From positions 1 through 36,217 of the forward strand of contig JAHDES010000064.1 in the NCBI GenBank assembly GCA_020628645.1: a stretch of 36,217 nucleotides of DNA, given 5' to 3'. This document shows, piece by piece, positions 1-7,653 of this stretch. Source of the stretch: Saprospiraceae bacterium (GTDB lineage: Bacteria; Bacteroidota; Bacteroidia; Chitinophagales; Saprospiraceae). The notes under the pieces are model-generated. The model was given only the letters and a program-made list of their open reading frames with translations, made no database searches and was not told the DNA's origin. Numbering within the stretch: the first letter of the stretch is position 1; each line of letters begins with the position of its first letter. The translations under genes and the position numbers were made by a program.

Positions 1-160
1 TGATATGAGAAATTTGGAGAATAGTTAGCGCTCCACCTAATTCTTATTATGAGCCAAATACGATTTTTTACTAAAGCTGTACTTACTTTTAGTATAAAAC
101 TATTTTGAATTGGAGACGCCTTGATGGCTGTAAAGCTAGTTTTTCTCACAGATTATTTAC

Positions 161-499
161 TTATCTCTCTGATAAAATAATATGGACAGGAGAAATAGCT
201 GTATTGATAGGAATGATAGTATCCTTAGGAGCGTATCCTTCTTTAAAAAAGGATAATTGGGTACTTGTATTGGACGTTTTTAAAAGGAACATGCCTTCTT
301 CATTGGTTAATGCGGCAATATCTGGTTGATTATCATCATTTTTGTTTTTAATGGTAATGATAACATCTTCCAGTTTCTGAAATTTGGAATTGGTAACGAA
401 TATAGGTATAGATACTATAGTATTTTTGGGCATAATAGAACAGCTTAAAATGAGTAAAAAAAATAAGAACAGTATAAAAAGAAGTAAGGGTCTCTGCAT
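161..499 (-). CDS. Small lipoprotein with carboxypeptidase-regulatory-like domain
   Basis: A 112-residue protein. It starts with a strongly hydrophobic segment (about residues 4-19) ending in LILSC, a good lipobox with Cys20 as the likely lipidated residue, so it is probably attached to the inner or outer membrane. The rest has the rhythm of a carboxypeptidase-regulatory or TonB-plug-associated beta domain: 'LEDVIITIKN', 'LTNEEGMFLL', 'LSFFKEGYAPKDTIIPI'. Such domains are common as small surface modules in Bacteroidota, but the specific role is unknown. It is the last gene of the minus-strand group, and a hairpin terminator (514-550) separates it from the protease gene upstream, so it probably has its own promoter. 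Domain assignment is by pattern only. Confidence 0.7.
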   Translation of the reverse strand: MQRPLLLFILFLFFLLILSCSIMPKNTIVSIPIFVTNSKFQKLEDVIITIKNKNDDNQPDIAALTNEEGMFLLKTSNTSTQLSFFKEGYAPKDTIIPINTAISPVHIILSER

Positions 500-513
500 T
501 GTGGATATAAATT

Positions 514-550
514 AAAAAAGTGGCAAAAATGGTCAACGACCACTTTGCCA
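514..550 (-). terminator. Rho-independent terminator after the S1B protease gene
   Basis: Read on the minus strand, an outer TGGCAAA/TTTGCCA stem (544-550 with 521-527) encloses an inner TGGT/ACCA stem, followed by a run of T (514-519). It lies 42 bp past the protease stop codon and just before the lipoprotein start. Confidence 0.7.
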
Positions 551-591
551 AACTATACATTAATGTTTATTTGTATGGAACATCAGCTTAA

Positions 592-1686
592 TTATTGATG
601 TCTATTTTTCCAAGTCTTAATATTATTGAATACCTCTTTTGTAATTCTGGTCGCAGAGTTACCTGAGCTGTGTCCATTGGTATGAATACCGACAGCATAT
701 CGTTGCCCATTTTTGTATTGCCATACGGGTGCACCACTTTGACCACCAGCCGTATCAATATTATACACTAAGGTCTTGCTATTCACATCAGTTAGCTTGC
801 GTGCATGCCACCATTGTGTACCAGGAGTTTTATCACCTGGGTAGCCTGAAAGATTGACGGCTCTTCCTTTTAAGGTGTTTTTTGAATAATAGCCATATCC
901 AAAATATCCTAATTGATTACCGAATTTACAGTCTGAAGGAAGAACAATGGCTGCATAGTCGTATTCTCGTTTGCGTTTTTGTGTCCATCCTTTAACACTA
1001 TAGTAGAAGGAAGATTTACAAGAACCATACGGACGACGACTACCATTTCGACCTGGAATAACTTCGATGCTTTTTGCCCAACCGCCTCTATTGTGCATGT
1101 ACACTACATGACCAGCAGTAACTACTAATCGAGGACCAACCAAGAAACCAGTTCCAATCCATTTTGAACCATCTGCAGCTGTTATGGATAAAGAACAGAT
1201 ACAACGCCAAGGAAAGGCAGTCGTATTATTCATTCGGATACGATCATCGCGACCAATAACAACTTCATTGATTTTCTTGTGTAATTCTGGTTGATCTTTT
1301 AAGATACGTTCCAATTTGGCATTACCAAATTCTGCAAAAGCAGCATCTAAAAGCATGCTTTCATCTTGTAGGATTGCCTGTTGTTCCCGTTCCATAGATA
1401 GGATGGATAAATCAGCTCCTTGAACTGTTTCTAATTCGGTACTATCCACATTTGGATTGGGGTTAACAGGGTTTTCATCATGTTCAGTGTAGGATGTTTC
1501 AGAGACTTGTTGATTCGAATCAGATTCATGGTCTTCTAAAACTTCAGTGTTTACATTGGTGTGAGTGGTCGTTCCTTCATCCATAGCAGGAGGAACAAAG
1601 CTATCCTCAATCATTGAAGTAGCATTCTCGGTTAATTGGGGGCTATGGGTTTCTTCTACCATAGCAAATCCATTTTCTGAAGCCAT
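592..1686 (-). CDS. Trypsin-like serine protease, family S1B (glutamyl endopeptidase type), no signal peptide
   Basis: A 364-residue protein. I start it at the ATG at 1686, because the in-frame codon two positions upstream (1692) is TTG. The catalytic triad is visible: His193 in 'VVTAGHVV', Asp243 in 'EYDYAAIVLP' and Ser317 in 'GGQSGAPVW'. The stretch 'VIGRDDRIRM' (from about residue 143) resembles the mature N-terminus of V8/glutamyl endopeptidases, so residues 1-142 look like a prodomain. That prodomain is acidic, low-complexity and rich in Glu, Asp, Thr and Asn. There is no hydrophobic signal peptide or T9SS tail, which is odd for this normally secreted family and suggests a cytosolic zymogen or an unrecognised export route. 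Two copies of a shared promoter-like motif lie upstream (1753-1763, 1805-1815). The family call is firm; the substrate is unknown. Confidence 0.9.
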   Translation of the reverse strand: MASENGFAMVEETHSPQLTENATSMIEDSFVPPAMDEGTTTHTNVNTEVLEDHESDSNQQVSETSYTEHDENPVNPNPNVDSTELETVQGADLSILSMEREQQAILQDESMLLDAAFAEFGNAKLERILKDQPELHKKINEVVIGRDDRIRMNNTTAFPWRCICSLSITAADGSKWIGTGFLVGPRLVVTAGHVVYMHNRGGWAKSIEVIPGRNGSRRPYGSCKSSFYYSVKGWTQKRKREYDYAAIVLPSDCKFGNQLGYFGYGYYSKNTLKGRAVNLSGYPGDKTPGTQWWHARKLTDVNSKTLVYNIDTAGGQSGAPVWQYKNGQRYAVGIHTNGHSSGNSATRITKEVFNNIKTWKNRHQ

Positions 1687-1752
1687 AAACAATTTTTAAA
1701 TGTTTGAATAATGGTTAAATATGTAATTTGTTATAAAGAGGTATGCTTATCA

Positions 1753-1763
1753 AAAAGGTAAAC
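1753..1763 (-). promoter_or_regulatory. Shared regulatory motif GTTTACCTTTT, protease copy 1
   Basis: On the minus strand GTTTACCTTTT lies 67 bp upstream of the S1B protease start. The same 11-mer recurs upstream of the other genes of this cluster, including the ECF sigma gene. The role as an ECF-sigma promoter element or operator is inferred from recurrence. Confidence 0.45.
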
Positions 1764-1804
1764 GGATTCTTATTTTTTTGTGAAAAGGAGAAAAATTAAT
1801 TTCC

Positions 1805-1815
1805 AAAAGGTAAAT
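1805..1815 (-). promoter_or_regulatory. Shared regulatory motif ATTTACCTTTT, protease copy 2
   Basis: One-base variant of the cluster motif, in the same orientation, at the stop codon of the upstream DUF7452-like gene and ahead of the S1B protease gene. Confidence 0.35.
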
Positions 1816-2618
1816 TATTCTACCGTTTTGACACATAAATTGATTACTGTGGATGGAGGTATATGGGTATTCTGTGCGGTACATAAAGTGGGGAAAAAAG
1901 AATTGTTTTTAATTCCAAATAGACAGGAGGATTTTAGTTGATGTGCTTGGACTAATACTATTTTATCGATCCATTTTTGATCAATTTTATTTAAAATGGC
2001 ATAGTAGTTTTCTCCATTGGCATTTTCTAAGGAAATGGGTAAGGAAAATGAATAATTGGGGTTGATTAAGATATTAAATTTATGATTGGCTACTAGGGGT
2101 TTTTGATCGGAGTTTACCAAGCACCATTTTCTTAAAGTCTTAGAGTAATAAATGATAATGGAAGCATTATTAAAAGGATCATCTACTTCTCTTCGATGCG
2201 TTACGAAAAGTATAGCTTCTGGCTGCTCATTAAGTAGGGGATGATCAAGAATGCTTAAATTTTGAAAAGTGTTCTCAGGGGTGACTTCATGGATAAAGAC
2301 ATTGGGAAGTATATTTTTTTTGACGACAATACTGAATTTTTGATACTCATCAATAGGACGTAAATCTTCTCGAAATAACGACCAATGGGTTCCATCAAAA
2401 TGTACGCCAATTGGAGAAAAATATTGTTGACAAAATTCCTCACAATAGGGCGTTGCAATAATCACAACATCTGGATTTTCATTAACCGCAGGATGATCTA
2501 TTATTGTACTATAGCCATTAGTATTATGCCATCTTGCGGTATGAACAATATTGAGGAGTTCGGCTTTTGTAATAAAAGAAATAAAGCTAAAAATACAGAT
2601 AAGTGTAGTCGTTTTCAT
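1815..2618 (-). CDS. Secreted protein with two DUF7452-like repeats
   Basis: About 267 residues from the ATG at 2618; a longer start at 2630 adds only MSHP and places the signal peptide less well. An N-terminal signal peptide (MKTTTLICIFSFISFITKA) precedes two similar modules. Each has the order 'VHTA..../ILDHP..N..P.A.I..T' then 'PIGVHFDG..WSLFRED' or 'IIIYYSKTLRKWCLVNSDQ' then 'FSIVV/FNILI'. This matches the DUF7452-type beta repeat seen in secreted Bacteroidota proteins (recognised from memory). A third, weaker unit may follow (about residues 190-260). Function is unknown. A copy of the cluster motif lies 71 bp upstream, so it probably belongs to the regulon of the nearby sigma factor. Confidence 0.75.
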   Translation of the reverse strand: MKTTTLICIFSFISFITKAELLNIVHTARWHNTNGYSTIIDHPAVNENPDVVIIATPYCEEFCQQYFSPIGVHFDGTHWSLFREDLRPIDEYQKFSIVVKKNILPNVFIHEVTPENTFQNLSILDHPLLNEQPEAILFVTHRREVDDPFNNASIIIYYSKTLRKWCLVNSDQKPLVANHKFNILINPNYSFSLPISLENANGENYYAILNKIDQKWIDKIVLVQAHQLKSSCLFGIKNNSFFPTLCTAQNTHIPPSTVINLCVKTVE

Positions 2619-2688
2619 TGGATGACTCATGAATTTAAGTTTAGTGATTGAATAAATTAGTTATCACTAAAATGAGTCGCTACAACTA

Positions 2689-2699
2689 GAAAGGTAAAT
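2689..2699 (-). promoter_or_regulatory. Shared regulatory motif ATTTACCTTTC upstream of the DUF7452-like gene
   Basis: Minus-strand variant of the cluster motif, about 70 bp upstream of the start at 2618. It has the same core TTTACCTTT as the five other copies between 1753 and 6928. Confidence 0.4.
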
Positions 2700-2711
2700 G
2701 AACATAACACA

Positions 2712-2753
2712 AAAATCCCACACGGAAGTCAACTGATTTCAATGTGGGATTTT
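2712..2753 (-). terminator. Rho-independent terminator after the TPR-CHAT gene
   Basis: A perfect 11-bp inverted repeat, AAAATCCCACA/TGTGGGATTTT (2712-2722 and 2743-2753) with a 20-nt loop. On the minus strand it ends in a T run, 30 bp past the CHAT stop codon. It separates the CHAT gene from the DUF7452-like gene. Confidence 0.75.
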
Positions 2754-2782
2754 AGATTAAAAATATGGATATAAAAACCAAC

Positions 2783-5680
2783 TTATCTTTTTGTTCTTCG
2801 TCGGAATAAGAAAAGGACGCCTCCAAATAAAGCAGCAAAACCTACCACATAATAAATAGGAGGGATTGTAGCAAAATTGTTTATGGATTGCTGCTCATAA
2901 TTTCCATAATGGACAAATGACGCCCAAAAATAAGGATGTATTCCAGTTTTATTTTCAGTTCGAGTATCTTTGATATATTGCAACTTAGCTTTTTGTAAGG
3001 CTACAGGATATTCATCTTCTTGTAAATATTCTATGAGTAAATCATTGATATCACTAGAAGGTTCATCTGGAATATTCCAAATGGGAGCGATAAAGTTTTT
3101 TACCCCTGCATAACTAAAAGCATCAGCTAAAGAAGTATTGGTGTTCAGGGTATCTTTAGCCGCCGAGCAACTGTACAACATTACTATATTGGCTTTTAAA
3201 TCCATCGCACTGATTTCAATAAAACTCAGTTGATTATCTTGGCTACATGCTTTGTCCGATTCGGTGGTCAAAATTAAACTTGAGAAATAAGGATTGTTAT
3301 GGTCGATTAACGAATGCGCGCTAATATACATGCTTGCAAAATCATCCCCCTTTTCTCTAAAATCAGAAACGGTTGTATTAGGGAAATAATTTCCTTGTGA
3401 AAATTCGTCAGAACGCATAAAAGAACTGTCAATATAAACTAATGGATCTTCATTCATACAGCCAGCTTGTGTTACCGTAAATGCGCCTTGACCCTTTACA
3501 GCTGTAGCTTGGTTGAGCATCAATTGTTGTTGTAGTAAACTAGCAGAATTCGCATAACTAATACTATATCGATTGATCAAACAATGTTCAGTATCAAATG
3601 TAGAAGTTTCATTTTTTTGACTGCTTAGCATATCAAAAGGGACTAACTTCATCAAACCTTCATCTGGGATAATGATTAATTGTGTAATAGAAGGATCTAA
3701 GGGTACATTACCCAAAAAGTTAGTATACAAATCATGACTAATATTATTTAAAGCAATGAGGTTTTCTTCCCTCTCTCGTATTTGAGAATCATCGATCATA
3801 AAAGAACGAAGTGTTTTGATGTTTAGTGCTACATCAACACCTAATTCTTGTTCAAGCATTATGAAGTCATTTGGTGTGATGACCCAAGTGAATAGTTTTT
3901 GATCTTTGCTGATATAATACTCAATCAATGCACGGTCTTTATTGACCAGTTTTTGCTGGATGTTTTGAATGCTCGTTTGCGTATTGCCATACCGATTGAA
4001 ATAATAATCAGGATCGATGTCTTTATAAGTCAATAAAAGTTGTTTTAGAGCATCATAATTTTTTTGTAATTCACTATAAATATCGCTTTTATTCATTTGC
4101 TCATTGGGCTTGGCACTTAAAGCTTTTAAGTTTTTAGCGATGGCTTCCCGTAATTGATGTTCCTGTAATTGTGTTTTTTCATCAATGGTTGAAAGATTGA
4201 GTGCATTGGTATGGTAGAAGCGTTCGATTAATTTGGTCGCTTTTTCCGCCTCGGAGAAATAAAAAGCTTTTTTCCAATATTCTTCGCCCAGTTGATAGGC
4301 CGTTTGAATGGCATTGTCATATAACGATTGGTAGCGATGAACGAGCCCCTCTTTATCGCGATCATCGGCCATCAATATTTTATTTTGTTCGATATAATCT
4401 TGTGCCGTTTCGTAAGCGGTAAATGCTTTTTCTAGTTGTTGCTTGTTGATTGGATTATCTTTATATAGTGCTAAGTGATAATCGCCATAGGTTTGAAATA
4501 AATCAATTTGTTGATAAACGGGTACTTTATCATACGGATTACTCGTAAAGATGGCTTTTGCTTCCGCTAAAAATTCGTTGGCGCGATTATAATTTCCTTT
4601 CCTTAAATACACCCGAGCCATTTCAATATAGGTATCACCAACTTCGATATGGATTATGGGATCACCAGGTTTATTATCTTTCGCAAATATGGTTTTTTTC
4701 TTTTCCAACACTTTTTCTTGATACAGGATCGCTTCGTCCAATTGATTTTGATTACTATAAAAAGTGGCAAAGGCTTCATAAAGTCTATGACTTTGAGTGG
4801 AATCATATTTGTTCAAGTAATATTCTGCATTTTGAAGTGCTTCTTCAGCTTCTGGTATTTTATTTTGTACTTCTTTTATTTTGGAGATGCCAATGTAATT
4901 ATGAATGATACGATTGATATTGCTGGGATCAGAAGCTGCCTCAGAAGAATTATTTAACTTACTTTTATATTGCTTAAGCCCAATCTCATAAAGATTTATA
5001 GCATCATTTATTGTTTGTTTTCGAGTGATAGGATTATTTGTATTTTCTATCTGGGAGCGTAAAACATCCGCTAATAGTTTATAAGAGTGATATAATCTAG
5101 AAGCTCCAACTTCTTCTCCTATAATTATAGCTTTCCTATAATATATTTCGGCTTCATCTAAACGTTGTTGCTTACTGTATATGCTTCCTAAAAATTGATA
5201 ATAAGCCGCTATTATTTTTTTTGTTGAACGATTAAGAGTGGCATCTTCATGTTTGTTGATTAATTGTAAGTAGTGCTGCTCTGCCTCTAAATAGCTTGCT
5301 TTCTTATATAAATAATTTCCTTTCTCGTTTTGTAAAAATAAATACAAATATTTCCAATCACTTTGAGATAACTTTTCTTTGTAAGTGTTTAAAGAATTAT
5401 TCGCTTTGTCAAGATGTAAATTAGCTAAATCAAAATTTTCGTGATGAACTGCACATTGTGCCTGATGAACATGTAAATCTAAATAAGTATACCAACAGTT
5501 ATCAGCAAAAACTTTGGGGATAAGTTTATCAGTTTCATTAATAAATTGTAAAAGATTTTTATTGTAATGATTTTTTGCTATTTGGTTTTGAATAGGCAGG
5601 TATAAGCTGTCACAATTTGATTGTGTAAAAACTATGGAGTAATAAAATAAAAATAATACGGATGATATATAGTTTTTCAT
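2783..5680 (-). CDS. Exported TPR-CHAT cysteine protease with C-terminal membrane anchor
   Basis: A 965-residue protein. A signal peptide (residues 1-20) is followed by helical TPR-type repeats (about 25-480), for example 'YQFLGSIYSKQQRLDEAEIYYRKAIIIGEE' and 'ATFYSNQNQLDEAILYQEKVLEKK'. The C-terminal CHAT protease domain (about 590-915) has 'LIIIPDEGLMKLVPFDML', catalytic His789 in 'MYISAHSLID' and catalytic Cys838 in 'VMLYSCSAAKD', followed by the typical 'LADAFSYAGVKNFIAPIW'. A membrane helix (about 939-958) and the basic tail FRRRTKR end the protein, so the protease should sit in the periplasm, anchored by its C-terminus. It starts 44 bp after the stop of the secreted gene upstream and is probably cotranscribed with it; a terminator follows. 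CHAT proteases are caspase-like, and TPR-CHAT is also the architecture of Craspase. The target here is unknown. Confidence 0.9.
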   Translation of the reverse strand: MKNYISSVLFLFYYSIVFTQSNCDSLYLPIQNQIAKNHYNKNLLQFINETDKLIPKVFADNCWYTYLDLHVHQAQCAVHHENFDLANLHLDKANNSLNTYKEKLSQSDWKYLYLFLQNEKGNYLYKKASYLEAEQHYLQLINKHEDATLNRSTKKIIAAYYQFLGSIYSKQQRLDEAEIYYRKAIIIGEEVGASRLYHSYKLLADVLRSQIENTNNPITRKQTINDAINLYEIGLKQYKSKLNNSSEAASDPSNINRIIHNYIGISKIKEVQNKIPEAEEALQNAEYYLNKYDSTQSHRLYEAFATFYSNQNQLDEAILYQEKVLEKKKTIFAKDNKPGDPIIHIEVGDTYIEMARVYLRKGNYNRANEFLAEAKAIFTSNPYDKVPVYQQIDLFQTYGDYHLALYKDNPINKQQLEKAFTAYETAQDYIEQNKILMADDRDKEGLVHRYQSLYDNAIQTAYQLGEEYWKKAFYFSEAEKATKLIERFYHTNALNLSTIDEKTQLQEHQLREAIAKNLKALSAKPNEQMNKSDIYSELQKNYDALKQLLLTYKDIDPDYYFNRYGNTQTSIQNIQQKLVNKDRALIEYYISKDQKLFTWVITPNDFIMLEQELGVDVALNIKTLRSFMIDDSQIREREENLIALNNISHDLYTNFLGNVPLDPSITQLIIIPDEGLMKLVPFDMLSSQKNETSTFDTEHCLINRYSISYANSASLLQQQLMLNQATAVKGQGAFTVTQAGCMNEDPLVYIDSSFMRSDEFSQGNYFPNTTVSDFREKGDDFASMYISAHSLIDHNNPYFSSLILTTESDKACSQDNQLSFIEISAMDLKANIVMLYSCSAAKDTLNTNTSLADAFSYAGVKNFIAPIWNIPDEPSSDINDLLIEYLQEDEYPVALQKAKLQYIKDTRTENKTGIHPYFWASFVHYGNYEQQSINNFATIPPIYYVVGFAALFGGVLFLFRRRTKR

Positions 5681-5724
5681 TTTGCTATATTATTTAAGTC
5701 AGTATAAAATACAGGCTTGATTAT

Positions 5725-6672
5725 TTATAAAACAAGAGTAACAGGCTTATTTTTATCAAATGGTATAGAAAGAATACTTTTATTGCCATTAGTATCAATT
5801 AGTTTTATTCGCAATTCTAAAAAATCACTTTTATTTTGTCTAGATCTGGAAGATAAATAACCTAAATTGGTAAATGAACGTATTTTAATCTCGCCATTTG
5901 ATTTTGATTTTAGTTTTCTTATTTTCATATTTCTATTCTTTGTTGGCGAAATAATTGTATTATTAATTGTGGTTATATTATTGTTTCTTAAATCAATAAG
6001 GCTCATCTCATTAATTTTCACGTTAGAATCAAATATTTTTTCTATAAAATTAGTATAAATTATACCTTCTCTGATAAAAGGATTAATAAGCCAATCTTTT
6101 TTGTTAAAAGTTGGCATACAAGATCCTGCCCTACATGGACCAGATGGTTCTCTAACCCTTACCATTAATTGACAATCTAGTTCTACATTAGTAAAATCAT
6201 AAGTAGTTGATAAGCCAAAAGTTAAAAAACCTCCTTTTATATCTGCACAGTCTTGATTTTTACAGTTAATTTTTTCTAGTTCATCTGGATTTTCAAAAGC
6301 CCATAGCGCAACAAGCTCCATTTGCTTTACAGTATTATAGTTGCATAAAGTTTCACAATTAATGTTGTTATAAAAGTCTAAATCCTCATTTTTTAATGCT
6401 TCTTTTTCTTCATAATTTAATTTTTCATAATCCTTTATTGACTTTTCCTCTTTTGTTGTAACATCACAATTAGTAGATAACGAAAAATCCTTTCCAGAAA
6501 TACAATTTAAAGCTTTTTTATAATTTGAATTACAACCAAGATGAATTGGTTTATTTAAAATAACTACTTCTCCCTGCGTTTCCAATCGAGCTTCTTGCGC
6601 ATCCATTTTAACCGCACAAAAACAAAGAATAAAAAGGTTAATAAATACAAAAATGGTTTTTCTGTTGAACAT
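5725..6672 (-). CDS. Secreted Cys-rich protein of unknown function
   Basis: I start this gene at the ATG at 6672, because 'MFNRKTIFVFINLFILCFCAVKMDAQ' is a clear signal peptide. The reading frame stays open 51 codons further upstream (to 6825), but that extension overlaps a copy of the regulatory motif and lacks coding character. The mature protein (315 residues with signal) has about a dozen Cys in its first two thirds ('GCNSNYKKALNCISGKDFSLSTNC', 'NINCETLCNYN', 'GPCRAGSCMP'), suggesting disulfides outside the cytoplasm. Lys-, Arg- and Asn-rich beta-like sequence follows. I recognise no family. It heads a probable two-gene operon with the TPR-CHAT protease, so it may be a partner, regulator or substrate of that protease (inference). 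Confidence 0.7.
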   Translation of the reverse strand: MFNRKTIFVFINLFILCFCAVKMDAQEARLETQGEVVILNKPIHLGCNSNYKKALNCISGKDFSLSTNCDVTTKEEKSIKDYEKLNYEEKEALKNEDLDFYNNINCETLCNYNTVKQMELVALWAFENPDELEKINCKNQDCADIKGGFLTFGLSTTYDFTNVELDCQLMVRVREPSGPCRAGSCMPTFNKKDWLINPFIREGIIYTNFIEKIFDSNVKINEMSLIDLRNNNITTINNTIISPTKNRNMKIRKLKSKSNGEIKIRSFTNLGYLSSRSRQNKSDFLELRIKLIDTNGNKSILSIPFDKNKPVTLVL

Positions 6673-6803
6673 AGTTGTTGTAGTTTGTACTCCTTTGGTG
6701 GGGAGGTATAATGAATAAAAATAATACTTTATCTGAAAGTATGATAATCCCATAACATTATTTTTTAATATTGTCATGTTTCCATAAGGAGTTTCTATGG
6801 GGT

Positions 6804-6814
6804 AAAAGGTAAAC
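6804..6814 (-). promoter_or_regulatory. Shared regulatory motif GTTTACCTTTT, CHAT-operon copy
   Basis: Minus-strand exact copy of the 11-mer, 131 bp upstream of the secreted Cys-rich gene that leads the CHAT operon. It stands back to back with the plus-strand copy at 6839-6849, giving a divergent arrangement with the sigma gene. Confidence 0.45.
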
Positions 6815-6838
6815 GCTTGGGTCAAAAAAAATACAAAT

Positions 6839-6849
6839 GTTTACCTTTT
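6839..6849 (+). promoter_or_regulatory. Shared regulatory motif GTTTACCTTTT, sigma-gene copy 1
   Basis: Exact copy of the 11-mer, plus strand, 180 bp upstream of the ECF sigma gene. An AT-rich stretch with 'TATTATAG' follows at a promoter-like distance. It would fit autoregulation by the sigma factor. Confidence 0.45.
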
Positions 6850-6917
6850 AGTGTTTTGTTGCTTATTTTATTATAGTACCCAATGGGATTAAAAAATTAA
6901 AAAAAATCGACTAGACT

Positions 6918-6928
6918 GTTTACCTTTT
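6918..6928 (+). promoter_or_regulatory. Shared regulatory motif GTTTACCTTTT, sigma-gene copy 2
   Basis: Second exact plus-strand copy, about 100 bp upstream of the sigma gene and just before the leader hairpin at 6943-6969. Confidence 0.45.
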
Positions 6929-6942
6929 CATTATTTGTTTCT

Positions 6943-6969
6943 CTTTGGGTTGAAAGATTCAACCCAAAG
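6943..6969 (+). promoter_or_regulatory. Perfect 12-bp inverted repeat in the sigma-gene leader
   Basis: Arms CTTTGGGTTGAA and TTCAACCCAAAG with a 3-nt AGA loop, about 60 bp before the sigma start codon and 14 bp after a regulatory motif copy. No T run follows (GGGGGATGTAGG), so a dyad operator or a leader RNA hairpin is more likely than a terminator. Confidence 0.5.
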
Positions 6970-7029
6970 GGGGATGTAGGTGTATATTCCCAATGTTGAA
7001 TGACCGATTCATAACTTAAAACCATTTGT

Positions 7030-7614
7030 ATGGAATTCATCGATTTTTTAAAGCTGTTAAAAGAAGGTAAGGATGAAGAAGCTTGCCGACTATTGGTACA
7101 GGCTTGTTTTCAAGAGCCTGCTTTGATGGCATTGGCTAAAATCATTCGCCCCGAGAATCCCAAATCCTTAATTTTAGAAATAATTGCTGATTTTTGGTTG
7201 CATATTAAACGTAAAATGAGTGAATTGAAAGCGGATGATAAGCCACTGGAAATCAAAAAACTATTAGGGTATATCTATACGATGTTAAAAAACAAAATGG
7301 GCAAAAATCGCCACTATGAGGAACTGAATTTCGACCTCTCCATAGATGAAATCGAGGAAGAAATTGATTCCTTAAAAATGAAAGCCATTCGTAAAGGAAT
7401 ACCTGAACTTTCTGAAGTGAATCAGGAGATTTTGCATCTGTTTTATACTGAAGGATTTTCACTGGAAGCTGTGGGCGAACATTTGGATTGTTCTAAAGAT
7501 TCAGCGAAAGCACGTTTATGGAAAGCACGTAAACAACTAAAAACAATTTGTGCTTCTATCCTAAAGGGAACTGCTGAAATATTGCTTCTGCTAGTCGTAT
7601 TTTTTTTATTCTAA
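7030..7614 (+). CDS. ECF sigma factor with hydrophobic C-terminal tail
   Basis: A 194-residue protein. Residues about 45-95 ('LILEIIADFWLHIKRKM', 'KKLLGYIYTMLKNKMGKNRH') have the layout of sigma-70 region 2. Residues about 125-170 ('LSEVNQEILHLFYTEGFSLEAVGEHLDCSKDSAKARLWKARKQLK') form a clear region 4 helix-turn-helix. Unusually, the protein ends in 'AEILLLLVVFFLF', about 13 hydrophobic residues that could insert in or sit at the membrane. It is followed after 39 bp by a gene for a one-helix membrane protein that looks like its anti-sigma factor. Copies of a shared motif lie upstream of both this gene and the divergent protease genes, so it is the likely regulator of that cluster, including itself. 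Confidence 0.85.
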   Translation: MEFIDFLKLLKEGKDEEACRLLVQACFQEPALMALAKIIRPENPKSLILEIIADFWLHIKRKMSELKADDKPLEIKKLLGYIYTMLKNKMGKNRHYEELNFDLSIDEIEEEIDSLKMKAIRKGIPELSEVNQEILHLFYTEGFSLEAVGEHLDCSKDSAKARLWKARKQLKTICASILKGTAEILLLLVVFFLF

Positions 7615-7653
7615 AACATCAAATGTTTACTTATTTACTTTAAAAATTAAAAA

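Noticed and set aside
105-329. Plus-strand frame opposite the small lipoprotein gene
   Set aside because: It lies antisense to a frame with a clear lipobox and has no recognisable domain or start context.
5725-6825. Longer form of the secreted Cys-rich gene starting at 6825
   Set aside because: The extra 51 codons precede a clear signal peptide and cover a regulatory motif, so the start at 6672 is preferred.
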